From: Chaenocephalus aceratus
Lineage: Eukaryota; Chordata; Actinopteri; Perciformes; Channichthyidae
Length of the DNA stretch: 64,000 nucleotides
Reading direction: 5' to 3'
Assembly (NCBI GenBank): GCA_023974075.1
Contig: JAMFTG010000742.1
Location: forward strand, 1-64,000
Positions 12,101 to 22,536 of this stretch are shown here, piece after piece (position 1 is the first letter of the stretch; every line of letters begins with the position of its first letter). The position numbers were made by a program, and so were the translations under genes. Under the pieces are notes generated by a model that was not told the DNA's origin, did no database searches, and worked only from the letters and a program-made list of their open reading frames with translations.

Positions 12101-15100
12101 AGGGTATATATAAAGAGAACGTTAGCATCAAGGGTTTATAGACAGCACGCTAGCATCAAGGTAGATATATAAGCATGAAGTCAGTCAGATATAGAAAGCG
12201 TCACATGTAGCAGAAATAGCATTGGGAAAGTAGGTGTGTTGCACCTTGAAGGGAGCTGGATAAACAGATTACCGTGTTTCTTGAGACAACGACAACAATG
12301 CCAAAGATCAGCATGACGATCATTCCCGCCCCCATGAAGCCTGCAAACTGTTAATCAAACAATGTCAGAACACTCCTGTTAAATATGGTGGTAAATCTAA
12401 AGAAAGACAAATCAGTGTCATAATAATAACTTAAGTCGATATAGCGCCTTTCGGGGGACCGAGGGTCGCTCTCCAGACAAACAGGAGAAACAAAACAACA
12501 TGAATTCTTCCTCTGCTTCACATCTTGTACGTACTATTCTGAGGACGAGTTCTTTCTCCATGCACGCGGCAACGATTCCCAAGACGGGGAGGATGAGGAC
12601 ACTGAGGGCAATCACCCAACTCCAGGCCAGACTCGGACCCCCCATCGCCGCTACCTGAAAAGCAGGACGACACAAGGTCTTTCATTCTGCAAAGTAAAGC
12701 GCAGATGGGCCATGTTCCATCCTCAGTGTCTCCATCTCTATTTACTGAGACATTTAAAACCACTTCAGTGGAACACAGTGCTGGACAGGGAACACATATA
12801 GAATAACACATACGAGTCAAATAATAAAACAAGATAAAAAGTACAAATAACTAGAATCCCAGACAGTCGGTAAAACATCAGGTATGTCAAAGCTCCTTCA
12901 GACGGGAATCATTCACCACCACATACAGGACGCTTCACTTATTTTAAAAGTCTTCTTTTGCTGTTAGCTGTGCATGCTATTGATCAACTCACAAGCACAC
13001 AACACTTTGTCTTTATTCTGTTTTAGTTTGTATTGGTCGGAACATGTATTCATGTCCACATGTGTATCCTTAGTGTTTGTGTTGTGATCGTAGTAGTCTT
13101 GTCTGTTGGTTGTTTTGTGACGTGATTTCGTTTTGCTTTGGTTTTCACCGTCTTGCTGTTTGGAGGTTAGCACCGAGTTTCTTCTTGAGTCCCCTCTCAA
13201 GTCCCCTCTCAAGTTTCTTCTTGAGTCTCTTCTCGAGTCTCCTCTCGAGTTTCTTCTTGAGTCTCTTCTCGAGTCTCCTCTCGAGTTTCTTCTTGAGTCT
13301 CTTCTCGAGTCTCCTCTCGAGTTTCTTCTTGAGTCTCTTCTCGAGTCTCCTCTCGAGTTTCTTCTTGAGTCTCTTCTCGAGTCCCCTCTCGAGTTTCTTC
13401 TCGAGTCTCCTCTCGAGTCTCCTATCAAGTTCCTTCTCGAGTCCCCTCTCGAGTTTCTTCTCGAGTCCCCTCTCGAGTTTCTTCTTGAGTCTCTTCTCGA
13501 GTCTCCTCTCGAGTCTCCTATCAAGTTCCTTCTCGAGTCCCCTCTCGAGTTTCTTCTCGAGTCTCTTCTCGAGTCCCCTCTCAAGTTTCTTCTCGAGTCT
13601 CTTCTCGAGTCCCCTCTCGAGTTTCTTCTCGAGTCTCTTCTCGAGTCCCCTCTCGAGTTCCTTCTCGGGTCTCTTCTCGAGTCCCTTCTCGAGTCTCCTC
13701 TCGAGTCTCCTATCAAGTTCCTTCTCGGGTCTCTTCTCGAGTCTCTTCTCGAGTCTCTTCTCGAGTCCCCTCTCGAGTTTCTTCTTGAGTCTCTTCTCGA
13801 GTCCCCTCTCAAGTTCCTTCTCGGGTCTCTTCTCGAGTCTCTTCTCGAGTCTCTTCTCGAGTCCCCTCTCGAGTCTCTTCTCGAGTCCCTTCTCGAGTCT
13901 CCTCTCGAGTCCCCTCTCGAGTCCCTTCTCGATTCCCCTCTCGAGTCTCCTCTCGAGTTCCCTCCCGAGTTCCTTCTCGAGTCCCTTCTCTATGTCCTGT
14001 GCCGTTGGGGGTCCCGCCGACTACTGTTCTGCCGGGGGTCCTGCCAATCCCTTGCCCTGTTTTGTTGGGGGTCCCGCCGACTACTGTTCTGCCGGGGTCC
14101 TGCCAACCATATGTCCTGCGCCGTTGGAGGTCCAGCCGACATCTGTTTTGTTGGGGGTCCTGCCAACTCCACGTCCTGTGTCGTTGGGGGTTCCGCTGAG
14201 GGTCCTGCCAACTCCACGTCCTGTGTCGTTGGGGGTTCCGCTGAGGGTCCTGCCAAATCCACGTCCTGTGTCGTTGGGGGTTCCGCTGAGGGTCCTGCCA
14301 ACTCCACGTCCTGTTTCGTTGGGGGTTCCGCTGAGGGTCCTGGCAACTCCATGTCCTGTTTCGTTGGGGGTTCCCCTGAGGGTCCTGCCAACTCCATGTC
14401 CTGTTTCGTTGGGGGTTCCACCAGATGTCCTGCCAACACCATATCCTGTCCTGTTGGGGGTCTCGCCGACACGTGCTATGCCGAGGGTCCTGTCGACACC
14501 AGCCCTTGCTCCGTCGGGGTTCCACTGACACCAGCCATGTTCCGTCCAGGGTCCCGTCTACGTCTGTCCCGCCAGGGGTCCCACCAGCTCCTGCTCTCGA
14601 TCCCAGTGCTCTGGCGATCCAGCTGACACTGGAGGGGTCCCATTGCGGCGTACACCGTCCTCCGGAGCTGTCCCGTCGCCGCCTTCTTGCTCGTCCTTGT
14701 GCCAGGCCCCCTGAGTTCCCCAGCCGCGGCCTTCGCCCTTGAGCCCGGCCCCCCGAGTGCCGCAGCCTTCGCTCTCGAGCTCGGCCCCCTGACTCTTCCA
14801 GCCGCTGCCTTCGCCCTCATGCCCGGCCCCCTGAGTTTGCCCGCTTTGGCCTTCACCCCTCCATGAATTCTGCCTTGCCCCCGGGCTGTCGATCCTGACC
14901 CGTCCTCCGGACCCCCTCCACCATTGGACATTTTGGACTTTGTGTAGGGACGTCTTGAATCCGTCCCTTGAGGGGGGGATTTATGTCAGGACTTGAGTTT
15001 TGTGTGTTAAGTTTTGTTTTTATTTTGCTGTTCTGTGTTCCCTGTCGCAGGTTTTCCTCCTTGTGTCTTGTCTGATCCTTCTTCCTGTGTGTGCCTTCCT

Positions 15101-18100
15101 GTCGTTAGTGTCCCTGGTGTGTCTGATTGTCTCATTGTGTTCACCTGTTGCCCTTGTGTTTCTCCCTCCTTTACCCAGCTGTTTCTTGTCCCGTGATTAC
15201 CCCTCTCTGTATTTAGTCTTTCCCTGTGTTCCCCTGTCGCTTCATTGTCTGTCTTTCCCTTCACGTCACGCTCCATGTTTGTCCCTGAAGTTTTGATCCT
15301 GGATTCTTTACTCGTGTTCCCCTGTTTTGGTAATGTTAAGTTTGTTTCTTGTTTTCTTTTGTCATCGGCTTTTTTGTAGAATAAAGCTCGCTTTTTGTTA
15401 TCCCTTAAAACACGCTTATCCTTTTTAATCTTGCATTTGGGTCCTACCTTTCCCGAATCGTAACAAAAAGCTCCCGGCACTAAGTACTCCTTTTAGTGTG
15501 AACGCGACATACGGGGTACTAACGGAACTAAACGGGAAAAGTACGGGGAGAAGTACTCCAGTGTGAATGCGCATATTTAAAATATACTGCTGTTTCCAGT
15601 TTAGTTTATGATGGATATATATTTTTTTATCCACACATATTGTTTTTATATTTATAACACCAAACCGACAGAACATATGGTCTTAACATGACCCAGTGGC
15701 CTCGTTGATAAAAAGTATATTATCAAGCATAATATTAAAATGAACTCTTATTTTGAAAATACAGCTTCCTGTGTTCGAATGAGCTGTATTGTTCCTGACG
15801 GACTCCAAAAGTTCGACATTATACAATCAAACAAATAAACACAAGGATAAGTGTGTCTTATTGTTGAGTAAATAACAGTGTGTGGTTTAGAAAAGAATAC
15901 AAAATTAGAAGGAAAAAACGATGAAACAATACAGATTTCAGTTTTCTGAGCCCCTCCTCTCCCCATGACTGACGGCAACAAAAGTCCGACATTATACAAT
16001 TAAAATAAAGAAGTAACAACAATAAGTGTGGCTTGATATTGAGTTAGAAAAAGGCTGATAAACGCTGTGAGAATGGATCTGCGGAGAGCATTTCTCCGCG
16101 ATCCCAACTCGTCTATGACCAACGTAAATGTAAACCATGGTCAAAATGTTGAATTGAAAATATACTAATTTGCATTTTTTTCTGCATTTCGAAAGCCAAA
16201 ATGTAGGACTTGTTGTGTATTCACTATCTGTGATGTTGTTGTTGTTGTTGTTTACCTGGAGGCTGAAGGGGGTGGCCTGCACTGCTATGTAGAACAGCAG
16301 ACAGCCGAGTATCTGAGGATAGAATCAAATATGTTAAAAACGGCATGTATGGAGGCTGAAGAGTGCCAAACAATATAGATGTTTCGAAAATTGAGGATAA
16401 AAGACAACATGTAAACAATTTAGAAATAAATTAAAGCAATTGGAAAATAAACTAACATATATTTAAATGGATTAAAAAACGGCAAATTGTGTTTCTCCTT
16501 TCACGTCTTTTGTAATTTTGTTTTAATTTCTACCTATCGAGGGAGGTTTCTAATTTCTCTAATTTGTCATTTTTATAATACAATTAGCCGATGCATTTAC
16601 TCTGCTGCAAAACATATATAAGGAGAGGCAGGAGACGGACATTGTGTTGGTTTGCCCCTCACCTCAGAAACCCACTCTTTATTTCGGTCTTCCTTTATCG
16701 CACCAGCGCTCCGAGCAAAACACATAAACCATCTGAAACTCGACCCGGCTGCCATTTGTTTTTTGCAGTTACTGGAAATGACTGATGTAAAAATCTGATG
16801 TAGTTACACGAGTAATAAATAAATAAATAATCCTTCACTACTTTCATTTAAGTTTTACACCTTCATTTTCAATTAAATCAAAGTTTTAGTATTTTTTATA
16901 CATTAATATATTTAATTTAAGAGTTTTAAAAACAGGGCCTTCAAGGTATTCAGAGAACACCTGGAACACTCAGATAAAACAAACAAAAAATCGATTTAAT
17001 TATATAAATAAATGAGAATGGTATCCGTGTTGTTGATTTGTAATATCACAGTGTTACGTTGATTTGTTTCTCCTTCTCGGACCATGCACTAGCATTTCAG
17101 TGGTTTTGTGTTAGAAAAGAAAGCAACCAATCAGATCGTGTTCTGGGTCTCTGGGTAGCATCTCCTTCAACCAGGTATTCTGCATCCTTGATCGAAGGCC
17201 CTGGCCGTTGCACTGAATGAGAGCGTACGTTTGGACTGACAGTTTGATCGACCAATCAGATATTGACTTGTAGCCAATGGGCGTGTTCTTTCAGAGTTCC
17301 CCTCGGTTCCAGGTTATTCTAGACGGCCCGCTAGTTCACTGGCTCGAGACAGAGGAGCTAAATCAGGGCTATTCAATTAGTTTGGAATGGGGCCGGTCGA
17401 TGAAAATGATCCAAAGCAAGGGGCCGGGAAAAAGATGATTTGAAATATGAAAAATATAATATTAAGAGTTTCAGATACAGTAAATACTACAACAGCATAG
17501 TGGAGTACATATATTGTGTTTAATTAAATCAAACAACATATCCCCAAGGCCTTTAAAGATCTAAATGGCAAGTTCAGAACTCAGTAGGCCGACGTGTGAA
17601 GCTCATTTAACCATCAACATCATTTCATTTGATTTCATTTCGGTGAAATTATCTAATCATTCAGGCAGAGATGCAATACATGACAGGAGTTGTCACGACA
17701 GTAGATAGGGTTCGAAACCCGAGCCCACTGAAGTTTGCAGGCATTGTCTTCCCCTCTATCTCTCTATTTAACACCCTCTCTGGAATAAAGGCACTCTGGC
17801 CCAAAAAAATATCAATAAATAAATAAAAGAAAAGTAGATTACTTTTTAACATTATACTCAAAGGGCCAGTAAATATTGGCCCGCGGGCCGCCAATTGAAT
17901 AGCCCTGCTCTAGATGAATGCGACGAAGCAATTCATATATATATAATTCTTGTCAGAACTCTTTTCAAGACGACAATTCAGTGAAAAGACAGACATTATA
18001 ACGGCAGGTGGGGCGGCGGCGGTGGCGGGGGTGTGTGTGTGTCTACAGAAGGTCCAGTTGTGATAGACACGGTTCGCCACTGCTAAACCAAATAACTTCT

Positions 18101-18504
18101 AAAAAGATATATATTTGTATTTCTTTGAAGCAAATCTCAAACTTTTCTGGTTTTCTTCATCATAATCAAAATAAATTCCAGATTTCTTGGGTTAAAATTG
18201 ATTTTCTTGTCCCAACAAGATAAAACCCCATCTTTGTTTAATAACAAGTGAAATAATAACTTCTTGCAGTCTTCATTTTGTCGCATATTTAACTATTTGT
18301 ATAAATAATTATTTTTAAACACAGAAAATAATTCTTAAATATTTAACTTGGGTTTTCGGATTCCAGTCTTTTTTCCCCTTTTTAGCCCAAACACAAAACA
18401 ACGTTGAGAAAAAGGAGCAATAATAATCAAAAGTTTGTACTCACTGCAAACAACACATTGAAGAAGATAAAGAGGCATTTGATCCATCCGTTAATTTTCC
18501 CCAT
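3110..18504 (-). CDS. Tetraspanin gene 1, complete, nine coding exons
   Basis: This is a four-pass membrane protein of the tetraspanin family, whose members organise partner proteins in plasma and vesicle membranes. Coding exons in transcript order are 18504-18445, 16312-16256, 12654-12535, 12347-12273, 9256-9161, 6447-6331, 4673-4641, 4542-4459 and 3199-3110. All junctions are GT-AG and phase 0, giving 243 residues. The start [20 protein letters not shown] is a typical short N-terminus running into TM1 (about 11-33). TM2 is about 50-72, TM3 about 82-103 and TM4 about 203-225. The large loop (about 105-200) has CCG at 139-141, PQSC at 153-156 and further cysteines at 158, 171 and 188, the expected six. 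The cytosolic tail ends SSMAMQSY. Length fits the family (about 230-250). Which member it is cannot be settled by eye. The weakest link is the 33-nt exon with donor GTATTC. No canonical poly(A) signal lies close downstream; a hAT MITE begins about 190 bp after the stop. Confidence 0.93.
3600..3670. mobile_element. 71-bp hAT miniature remnant
   Basis: Inverted ends CAGAGGCGGCGCTAGG and CAGAGGCGGATTTAGG are flanked by 8-bp duplications ATGGACAG and ATGGACCG (7 of 8 match). It lies in the last intron of gene 1. Confidence 0.75.
3776..4033. repeat. Near-perfect inverted repeat, 123-nt arms, 12-nt loop
   Basis: Arms 3776-3898 and 3911-4033 are reverse complements with only about three mismatches (near GTGTGGCC/GTGTGAGC and AGGGCG/AGGGCA). 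The spacer is AGAGCACGCATA. The arms give matching short open frames on one strand, which is a by-product of the inversion. It lies in the last intron of gene 1, so the pre-mRNA could fold into a long hairpin here. Confidence 0.93.
4758..5797 (+). mobile_element. 5'-truncated Rex/RTE-like LINE with 9-bp TSD
   Basis: This is a non-LTR retrotransposon copy lying antisense in a gene 1 intron. It encodes reverse-transcriptase motifs in shifting frames: [46 protein letters not shown], then the element's C-terminal region ([38 protein letters not shown]). It ends in an ATGG-repeat tail. The 9-bp sequence ACCACACAT flanks it at 4749-4757 and 5798-5806. The segment between the middle of RT and the C-terminal part is missing, and a 15-bp unit (GAGTTGAGCCGCTCG) is expanded at about 5440-5510. 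Exact clade not determined. Confidence 0.88.
5807..6330. other. Intronic DNA without recognised features
   Basis: Between the LINE and the CCG exon of gene 1. I see no repeat ends, coding match or low-complexity array. Confidence 0.5.
6972..7303 (+). pseudogene. hAT transposase C-terminal fragment
   Basis: The plus strand encodes the hAT dimerisation region: [20 protein letters not shown], then [15 protein letters not shown] in one frame. After a frameshift near 7190 it continues [32 protein letters not shown] to a stop at about 7301-7303. Family members are several hundred residues, so this is only the tail. It is intronic in gene 1, antisense, with no N-terminal part visible, and cannot be active. 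Confidence 0.8.
7444..8797. mobile_element. Foldback-type element, arms of about 410-425 bp
   Basis: The left arm (about 7444-7868) and right arm (about 8390-8797) are inverted copies starting CTATGGGCTCAGAACAG. Identity is near complete in the outer part: the same roughly 60-codon non-coding frame appears on minus at 7412-7618 and plus at 8623-8838. A short indel separates the inner parts. The central 520 bp is unrelated to a transposase and contains two copies of ACAGCGCCACTTTCC. It lies in a gene 1 intron. Confidence 0.85.
9480..10375. repeat. 27/54-bp minisatellite
   Basis: The unit combines GTGTTAGCATCACGGTAGCT with AGAGATAGCGTTAGCATAAA, a clean 54-bp dimer between about 9630 and 10010 and looser 27-bp units before and after. 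The same TGTTAGCAT..GGTA unit resumes at 10930-11070 and 12100-12175. It lies in the TM3-LEL intron of gene 1. Confidence 0.92.
10376..10929. other. Unassigned insert inside the 27-bp array
   Basis: About 550 bp of unique sequence separates two parts of the 27-bp array. It has no coding match and no clear terminal repeats, so it could be an eroded transposon or original sequence. Confidence 0.4.
11072..12099. mobile_element. Foldback-type element in the 27-bp array
   Basis: The outer inverted ends read GAGTCAGATTTGGGTCAATA. A second long inverted match (about 11229-11372 against 11848-11995) includes TTTACGAATATAATAG and ends in facing AT runs. The centre is AT-rich. Array units flank both sides, so it inserted into the minisatellite. 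Confidence 0.8.
12421..12470 (-). mobile_element. Short LINE/SINE 3' tail
   Basis: Reads ATAATAATAACTTAAG then ATATAGCGCCTTTC, the reverse of the widespread fish tail of the form GAAAGGCGCTATATAAAT..TTATTATT. The same tail lies in plus orientation at about 42021-42083. Only the tail is recognisable. Confidence 0.5.
13175..13990. repeat. 12-bp minisatellite (GAGTYYCYTCTC)
   Basis: About 68 tandem units such as GAGTCTCTTCTC, GAGTCCCCTCTC and GAGTTTCTTCTC. One strand is pure purine apart from spaced A/C and T/G steps. Because 12 is a multiple of 3, long frames stay open on both strands (such as [12 protein letters not shown]), which is not evidence of coding. It lies in the TM2 intron of gene 1. 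Confidence 0.95.
14000..14450. repeat. 45-bp minisatellite, degenerate
   Basis: Units contain CGTTGGGGGTTCCGCTGAGG and TCCTGCCAACTCCACGTC. It abuts the 12-bp array, and a Gypsy-type polypurine tract and LTR follow. Both arrays may be expanded from the proline-rich 3' internal part of that retroelement. Confidence 0.85.
14984..15465 (+). mobile_element. Gypsy-type 3' LTR
   Basis: A polypurine tract (GAGGGGGGGAT, about 14970-14980) precedes TGTCAGGACTTGAG. The LTR contains AATAAA at 15380-15385 and GCATTTGGGTCCTACC near its end, and closes with GTAACA: a TG..CA LTR of about 482 bp. No 5' LTR or pol lies upstream in the window, so the copy is incomplete. Assignment to Gypsy rests on similarity to common fish LTRs. 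Confidence 0.72.
15466..16255. other. Intronic DNA, possible MITE debris
   Basis: The 15480-15575 stretch (AAGTACTCC..AGTGTGAA twice) looks like the end of a short transposon. The remainder is AT-rich with a repeated motif (AAAGTCCGACATTATACAAT and a near copy 170 bp away). No gene seen. Confidence 0.4.
16313..17363. other. First intron of gene 1, unassigned part
   Basis: Plain AT-rich sequence. I see no exon, repeat ends or array. Confidence 0.45.
17364..17907. mobile_element. hAT-type MITE, 544 bp
   Basis: Inverted ends CAGGGCTATTCAATTAG and CAGGGCTATTCAATTGG. Flanking 8-mers AGCTAAAT and CTCTAGAT agree at 5 of 8 positions, consistent with an old hAT duplication of the CTNTAGAN type. It lies in intron 1 of gene 1. 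Confidence 0.82.
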
Positions 18505-18618
18505 CTTCAGTTTTGAGAGTTTCTCTGAGATGAAACTGCGTCTGAAACACAGAGGGGGTGTGTGAGAGGGTTTCTGTGTGTGAGCTGGTATGCAGGAGCA
18601 GGTGCTGTGATGCTGAGA

Positions 18619-19170
18619 ACTCAGATCTGCACGACATAGAACAGATCTGCACGACACAGAACAGATCTGCACGACATAGAACAGATCTGCACGACACAGA
18701 ACAGATCCTTACGACACAGAACAGATCTGCACGACACAGAACAGATCCTCACGACACAGAACAGATCTGCACGACATAGAACAGATCCTTACGACACAGA
18801 ACAGATCCTCACGACACAGAACAGATCTGCACGACATAGAACAGATCTGCACGACACAGAACAGATCCTCACAACATAGAACAGATCCTCACGACATAGA
18901 ACAGATCCTTATGGCACAGAACAGATCCTCACGACACAGAACAGATCTGCACGACATAGAACAGATCCTTACGACATAGAACAGATCCTCACGACACAGA
19001 ACAGATCTGCACGACATAGAACAGATCCTGACGACACAGAACAGATCCTTACGACACAGAACAGATCCTCACGACACAGAACAGATCTGCACGACATAGA
19101 ACAGATCTGCACGACACAGAACAGATCTGCACGACATAGAACAGATCCTCACGACACAGAACAGATCTGC
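18619..19170. repeat. 20-bp minisatellite upstream of gene 1
   Basis: About 27 copies of GAACAGATCTGCACGACACA and variants (CACGACATA, CCTTACGAC, CCTCACGAC). It starts about 115 bp upstream of the gene 1 ATG, inside or against the likely promoter or 5' UTR. Confidence 0.96.
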
Positions 19171-19326
19171 TTATGTGTGAACAGATAAGAAGATTTAAGG
19201 CCAAACAACAAACTTTACAACAGACATTATTCACTTTTTAAAATGCTGCAAATACAAAACTCTGCAAGAAGCTCAAAACACAACGGACACCAGGGGAAAC
19301 TAAAAAGTGACGTTCAGGGCTGGCTA

Positions 19327-19455
19327 TCTAACGTAGCTAACGTAGCTAATGTAGCTAACGTAGCTAACGTAGCTAACGTAGCTAACGTAGCTAATGTAGC
19401 TAACGTAGCTAACGTAGCTAACGTAGCTAATGTAGCTAACGTAGCTAACGTAGCA
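19327..19455. repeat. 9-bp minisatellite (GTAGCTAAC)
   Basis: About 14 copies, with GTAGCTAAT variants at intervals. It lies about 800 bp upstream of gene 1. Confidence 0.95.
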
Positions 19456-19833
19456 ATATCAGAAGGAGATTTTGCTTAAAATAAGGTGTGCGTCATATGA
19501 GAGGCCCCGCCTTAAATTGAGCGTGATTTGTTTGAAGACTCATAACTGATTTGCGAAGATCGAAGATGTACTTGAGTAACTGTATTTTGTAAAACGATCA
19601 TCTCTCCGGGACAGAACCAGTAAACTAACATAAACGATCTCCTTCTGTTTGCAGCCTTGAGAAAGTCCTGGAGAATAAGCAGCCATAAGAAAATCATAAA
19701 ATCACCATCAATAATAAAATGTGTATTGTGTGTGCGTTTCAACGAGTCCTCCAACTCATACGACCAAATATGCCGTTTGTTCAAGCGCTTAATACGACCT
19801 ATAATTACGTTTTAAAGTTTTCGCCCTCTCGAG

Positions 19834-20893
19834 CTCCCGTTGAATGCAAACGTTACAGATGGTCGTTTATTCACAATGAACCCTCTCTGTGAAATCCTAA
19901 ATTGTCGGATAGTTCGGCCATTAAAACGCTTTTTGATTAGATTTCTAGCGAGAAGTGTATATTGTACTTTTAGAATCCACGTCCAGTCGATATGTCGGAT
20001 CTGTAGTTTGATAGATATTACGAAAAATCTATTTGTTTCTCTGAATCGAAGGTTAAAAACACAAAAGCATTGTACACAATTTATAACGTATATTAATTCA
20101 CCCATTTATTAATTATATGTTTTAAATTTGATAACACCACTGTGTTTCGTATCCCCTAAACCTCCAGGGTGTACACATTTTAATACTGGCAACTTCTAAT
20201 TGTGGGAAATATGAAAACTTCTTATAAAGAGACGTGCCATAGAACATGTTGCGAAACACACAATAGCCATCATGTGTAGTTCCTTGTCGCACTGCCACTC
20301 CAACATCCAATCACAGAGCTTGAGGGCTAAACACATTTGTAAAGCAAGGCGGATGTTGTAGTCCCAAAACGATAGCTGGGGATTCTGGGTAGTGTAGTGT
20401 CTTCGGAAACTGTAGTGTCTAAACTCCGAAAAAACTATTTGTTTCCCTGAATCGAAGGTTAAAAACACAAAAGCGTTGTACACAATTTAAAACAATCAAT
20501 ATTGTGTAATTAACAAGAATAAACTGATGTTTTTTAGTGCATGAGTAATGCAGATATCACTGCGTACTCATTTGACAGTGAGGGGAACATATCTGGTTTT
20601 ATTATGAAAACGTTGAGACCGGAAAAACTGTTTTCACCCACGCTAACTTTACATGGAAGCTGCCGCATATACACGTTATCCTGGCGAGACCTCAAATCAT
20701 CTTTGTAATATCTATCAAACTGTAGATCCTACACATCGACTGGACGTGGATTCTAAGAGTACAATATACACTTCTCTCCAGAAATCGAATCAAAAAGCAT
20801 TTTAACGGCCAAACTATTCTACAGTTTAGGATTTTCCAGAGAGGGTTATTTGTGAATAAAACGTCTCTCCGGAGCGTTTGCAATGAACGGGAG
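19834..20893. mobile_element. Foldback-type element, arms of about 200 bp
   Basis: The left arm (19834 to about 20030) and right arm (about 20690-20893) are inverted, diverged copies starting CTCCCGTT. Both encode the same meaningless peptide stretch (VYCT.RIHVQS) in opposite directions. The loop contains a copy of the dispersed repeat also found near 24 and 25 kb. Confidence 0.82.
20153..20620. repeat. Dispersed repeat B, copy 1
   Basis: Shares blocks such as CCCCTAAACCTCCAGGG, AACATGTTGCGAAACA and GATTCTGGGTAGTGTAGTGT with 24022-24330 and 24766-25400. Non-coding. Confidence 0.75.
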
Positions 20894-20895
20894 CA

Positions 20896-20950
20896 TGTTG
20901 TTTCTTACACGACCACTAGAGCACCTCTAGTGGTCGTGTACGAAACAACA
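20896..20950. repeat. Compact hairpin, 26-nt arms, 3-nt loop
   Basis: TACACGACCACTAGAG and its exact reverse complement flank a CAC loop, extended outward by TGTTGTTTC/GAAACAACA with one mismatch. It starts two bases after the foldback element ends. Confidence 0.9.
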
Positions 20951-22536
20951 TACACTTTAAAACGTGTCTCTGGGTCGTAATAAGGGCTTGAACGATCGGC
21001 CTATATGGTCGTTTTTGTAGGAGGGCAGGCTGGTGATTTTGTGTGTCTCTCTCTCTCTCTCCCTCAGGTGCAGCCTCTCCCCCAGGTGCTCCCAATCCCC
21101 AATCAGGGCCTCCTTAAAGGACCCGAGGAAGGCTGCAGTGGCCCTCTCCTTCTCCTCTGGCTGCCGTATTTAAGATCAACCGATCGTGGCGACCTCCAAT
21201 ATGACATCCAGAAACAGTTATCTTAGGTGTGACTTACCTATCGTTATCTCTGGTGTTTCTGCAAGACTCCGTCAGGGATTGATTCTCAGCCAAGGACCAG
21301 GACACTGGAATCAAACTGGACTCGGGACTCAAGCTACGTGGGAACAATGCCGTCTGATTTGTCACCTATCCAACAATAATCAGAAGGGCTACATGGCCTC
21401 TAGTTTCCTCTCACAAATGTGAACAGGTAGTTTTATTAAAGTTTCACAAGTTATAACACCACACATCAAAACAAAATGAAATGCGTTTTGCCCAGATACA
21501 TATTATCGCCTCAATACGAGTAAGTAATACGATCGTCTTCCGTAGCTTGCTAAAGCAGGAGAGCTCAAGTTCGAACTGGGTTCAAAGAGGAACTGCTCTC
21601 CGATGTTCTTCAGTCTTCTTTTATCCTCTTCTTTCGCGGCTTGTTTGACCCATGCTTTGCGTGCAAGCTGGTGCGTGTAGAGGTGTCCTTCTTCGTTGCT
21701 GTGGTTAACTGTTCACTTCAAATATATAACAGATGTTCTCCTCGAAAGGGGAAGTGCGTAGAAAGTTAATCTCCTCGAAAGAGGAAGTGCGTACTATAGG
21801 TTTTTAAGCATTTTTGTTATACATCCTATTTATATTGCTAAAGCATTAAACTATACGATACATGCAACCCGGTATCACGGCAAGACGTGAACATGTGACG
21901 ATGTACCATGCTGGGTGTATCCGGGTTGGATACATGGCTATGGCATTCAGAGTTTTAACACAGTTTTTAGCATATTTAAGCTTTATATAATAAAATACAT
22001 TGTTCCATTTTCTTCCTTTCTTCAACAGTCTCTGTGTGAGACCTGTGTTTCGTTCATTATTAGGAGATGTGCTCCAGTGTATATTTGTGTCCTAGTGTAT
22101 CTTAGTTTACTTTGCAAGTTGATAGTGAGCCTTTCATAAAGTCCATCTTGTGGCTTCACAGATCAACTTCCTCTCCTTTTTCTCTCGCCTGGTCATTTTA
22201 TATTTTGTTACTTCCCTTTGGTTCCCCTAGCCCAGTAGGGAGCTTAAAAAATGGAGTATCGTCCAGGATCTTTGAGACAAGGAGTGAGTATTGGCTGAAG
22301 TCTCTACTGTTGAACAGCTTCCTCAGTTTAGACAGGGGAGTGTCTAGCTGGGCTGAATCAGTACTTCCTTCAGGCACTCATTTATTAGTTTGCCTTTTTT
22401 ATTTTCGGGGTAATCCTGGGTGGGGATTTAGTCCCTGCAGGCGTTTCAGGGTTTCGGCCGCTGATGTTTGCCTTTAAAGTCGCCTCGAGCCCGGCACGCT
22501 CCAGAAGATCAAATCAAATCAAGTTTTATTTATATC
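20951..22536. other. Intergenic DNA without recognised genes
   Basis: Contains a CT run (21048-21062) and a short direct repeat (CTCCTCGAAAG..GGAAGTGCGTA, twice near 21740-21800). The short open frames match no family I know. Confidence 0.4.

Noticed and set aside
12964..14931. Frames of 240-497 codons ([20 protein letters not shown] and similar)
   Set aside because: 12-bp and 45-bp arrays with units divisible by three. At best part of it is a degraded retroelement tail.
18619..19170. Possible CRISPR-like array (regular 20-bp units)
   Set aside because: Units are contiguous with no unique spacers, and the genome is eukaryotic. It is an ordinary minisatellite.
21005..21422. Possible retroelement or gene near a CT run
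   Set aside because: No conserved motif, terminal repeat or exon signal could be recognised.
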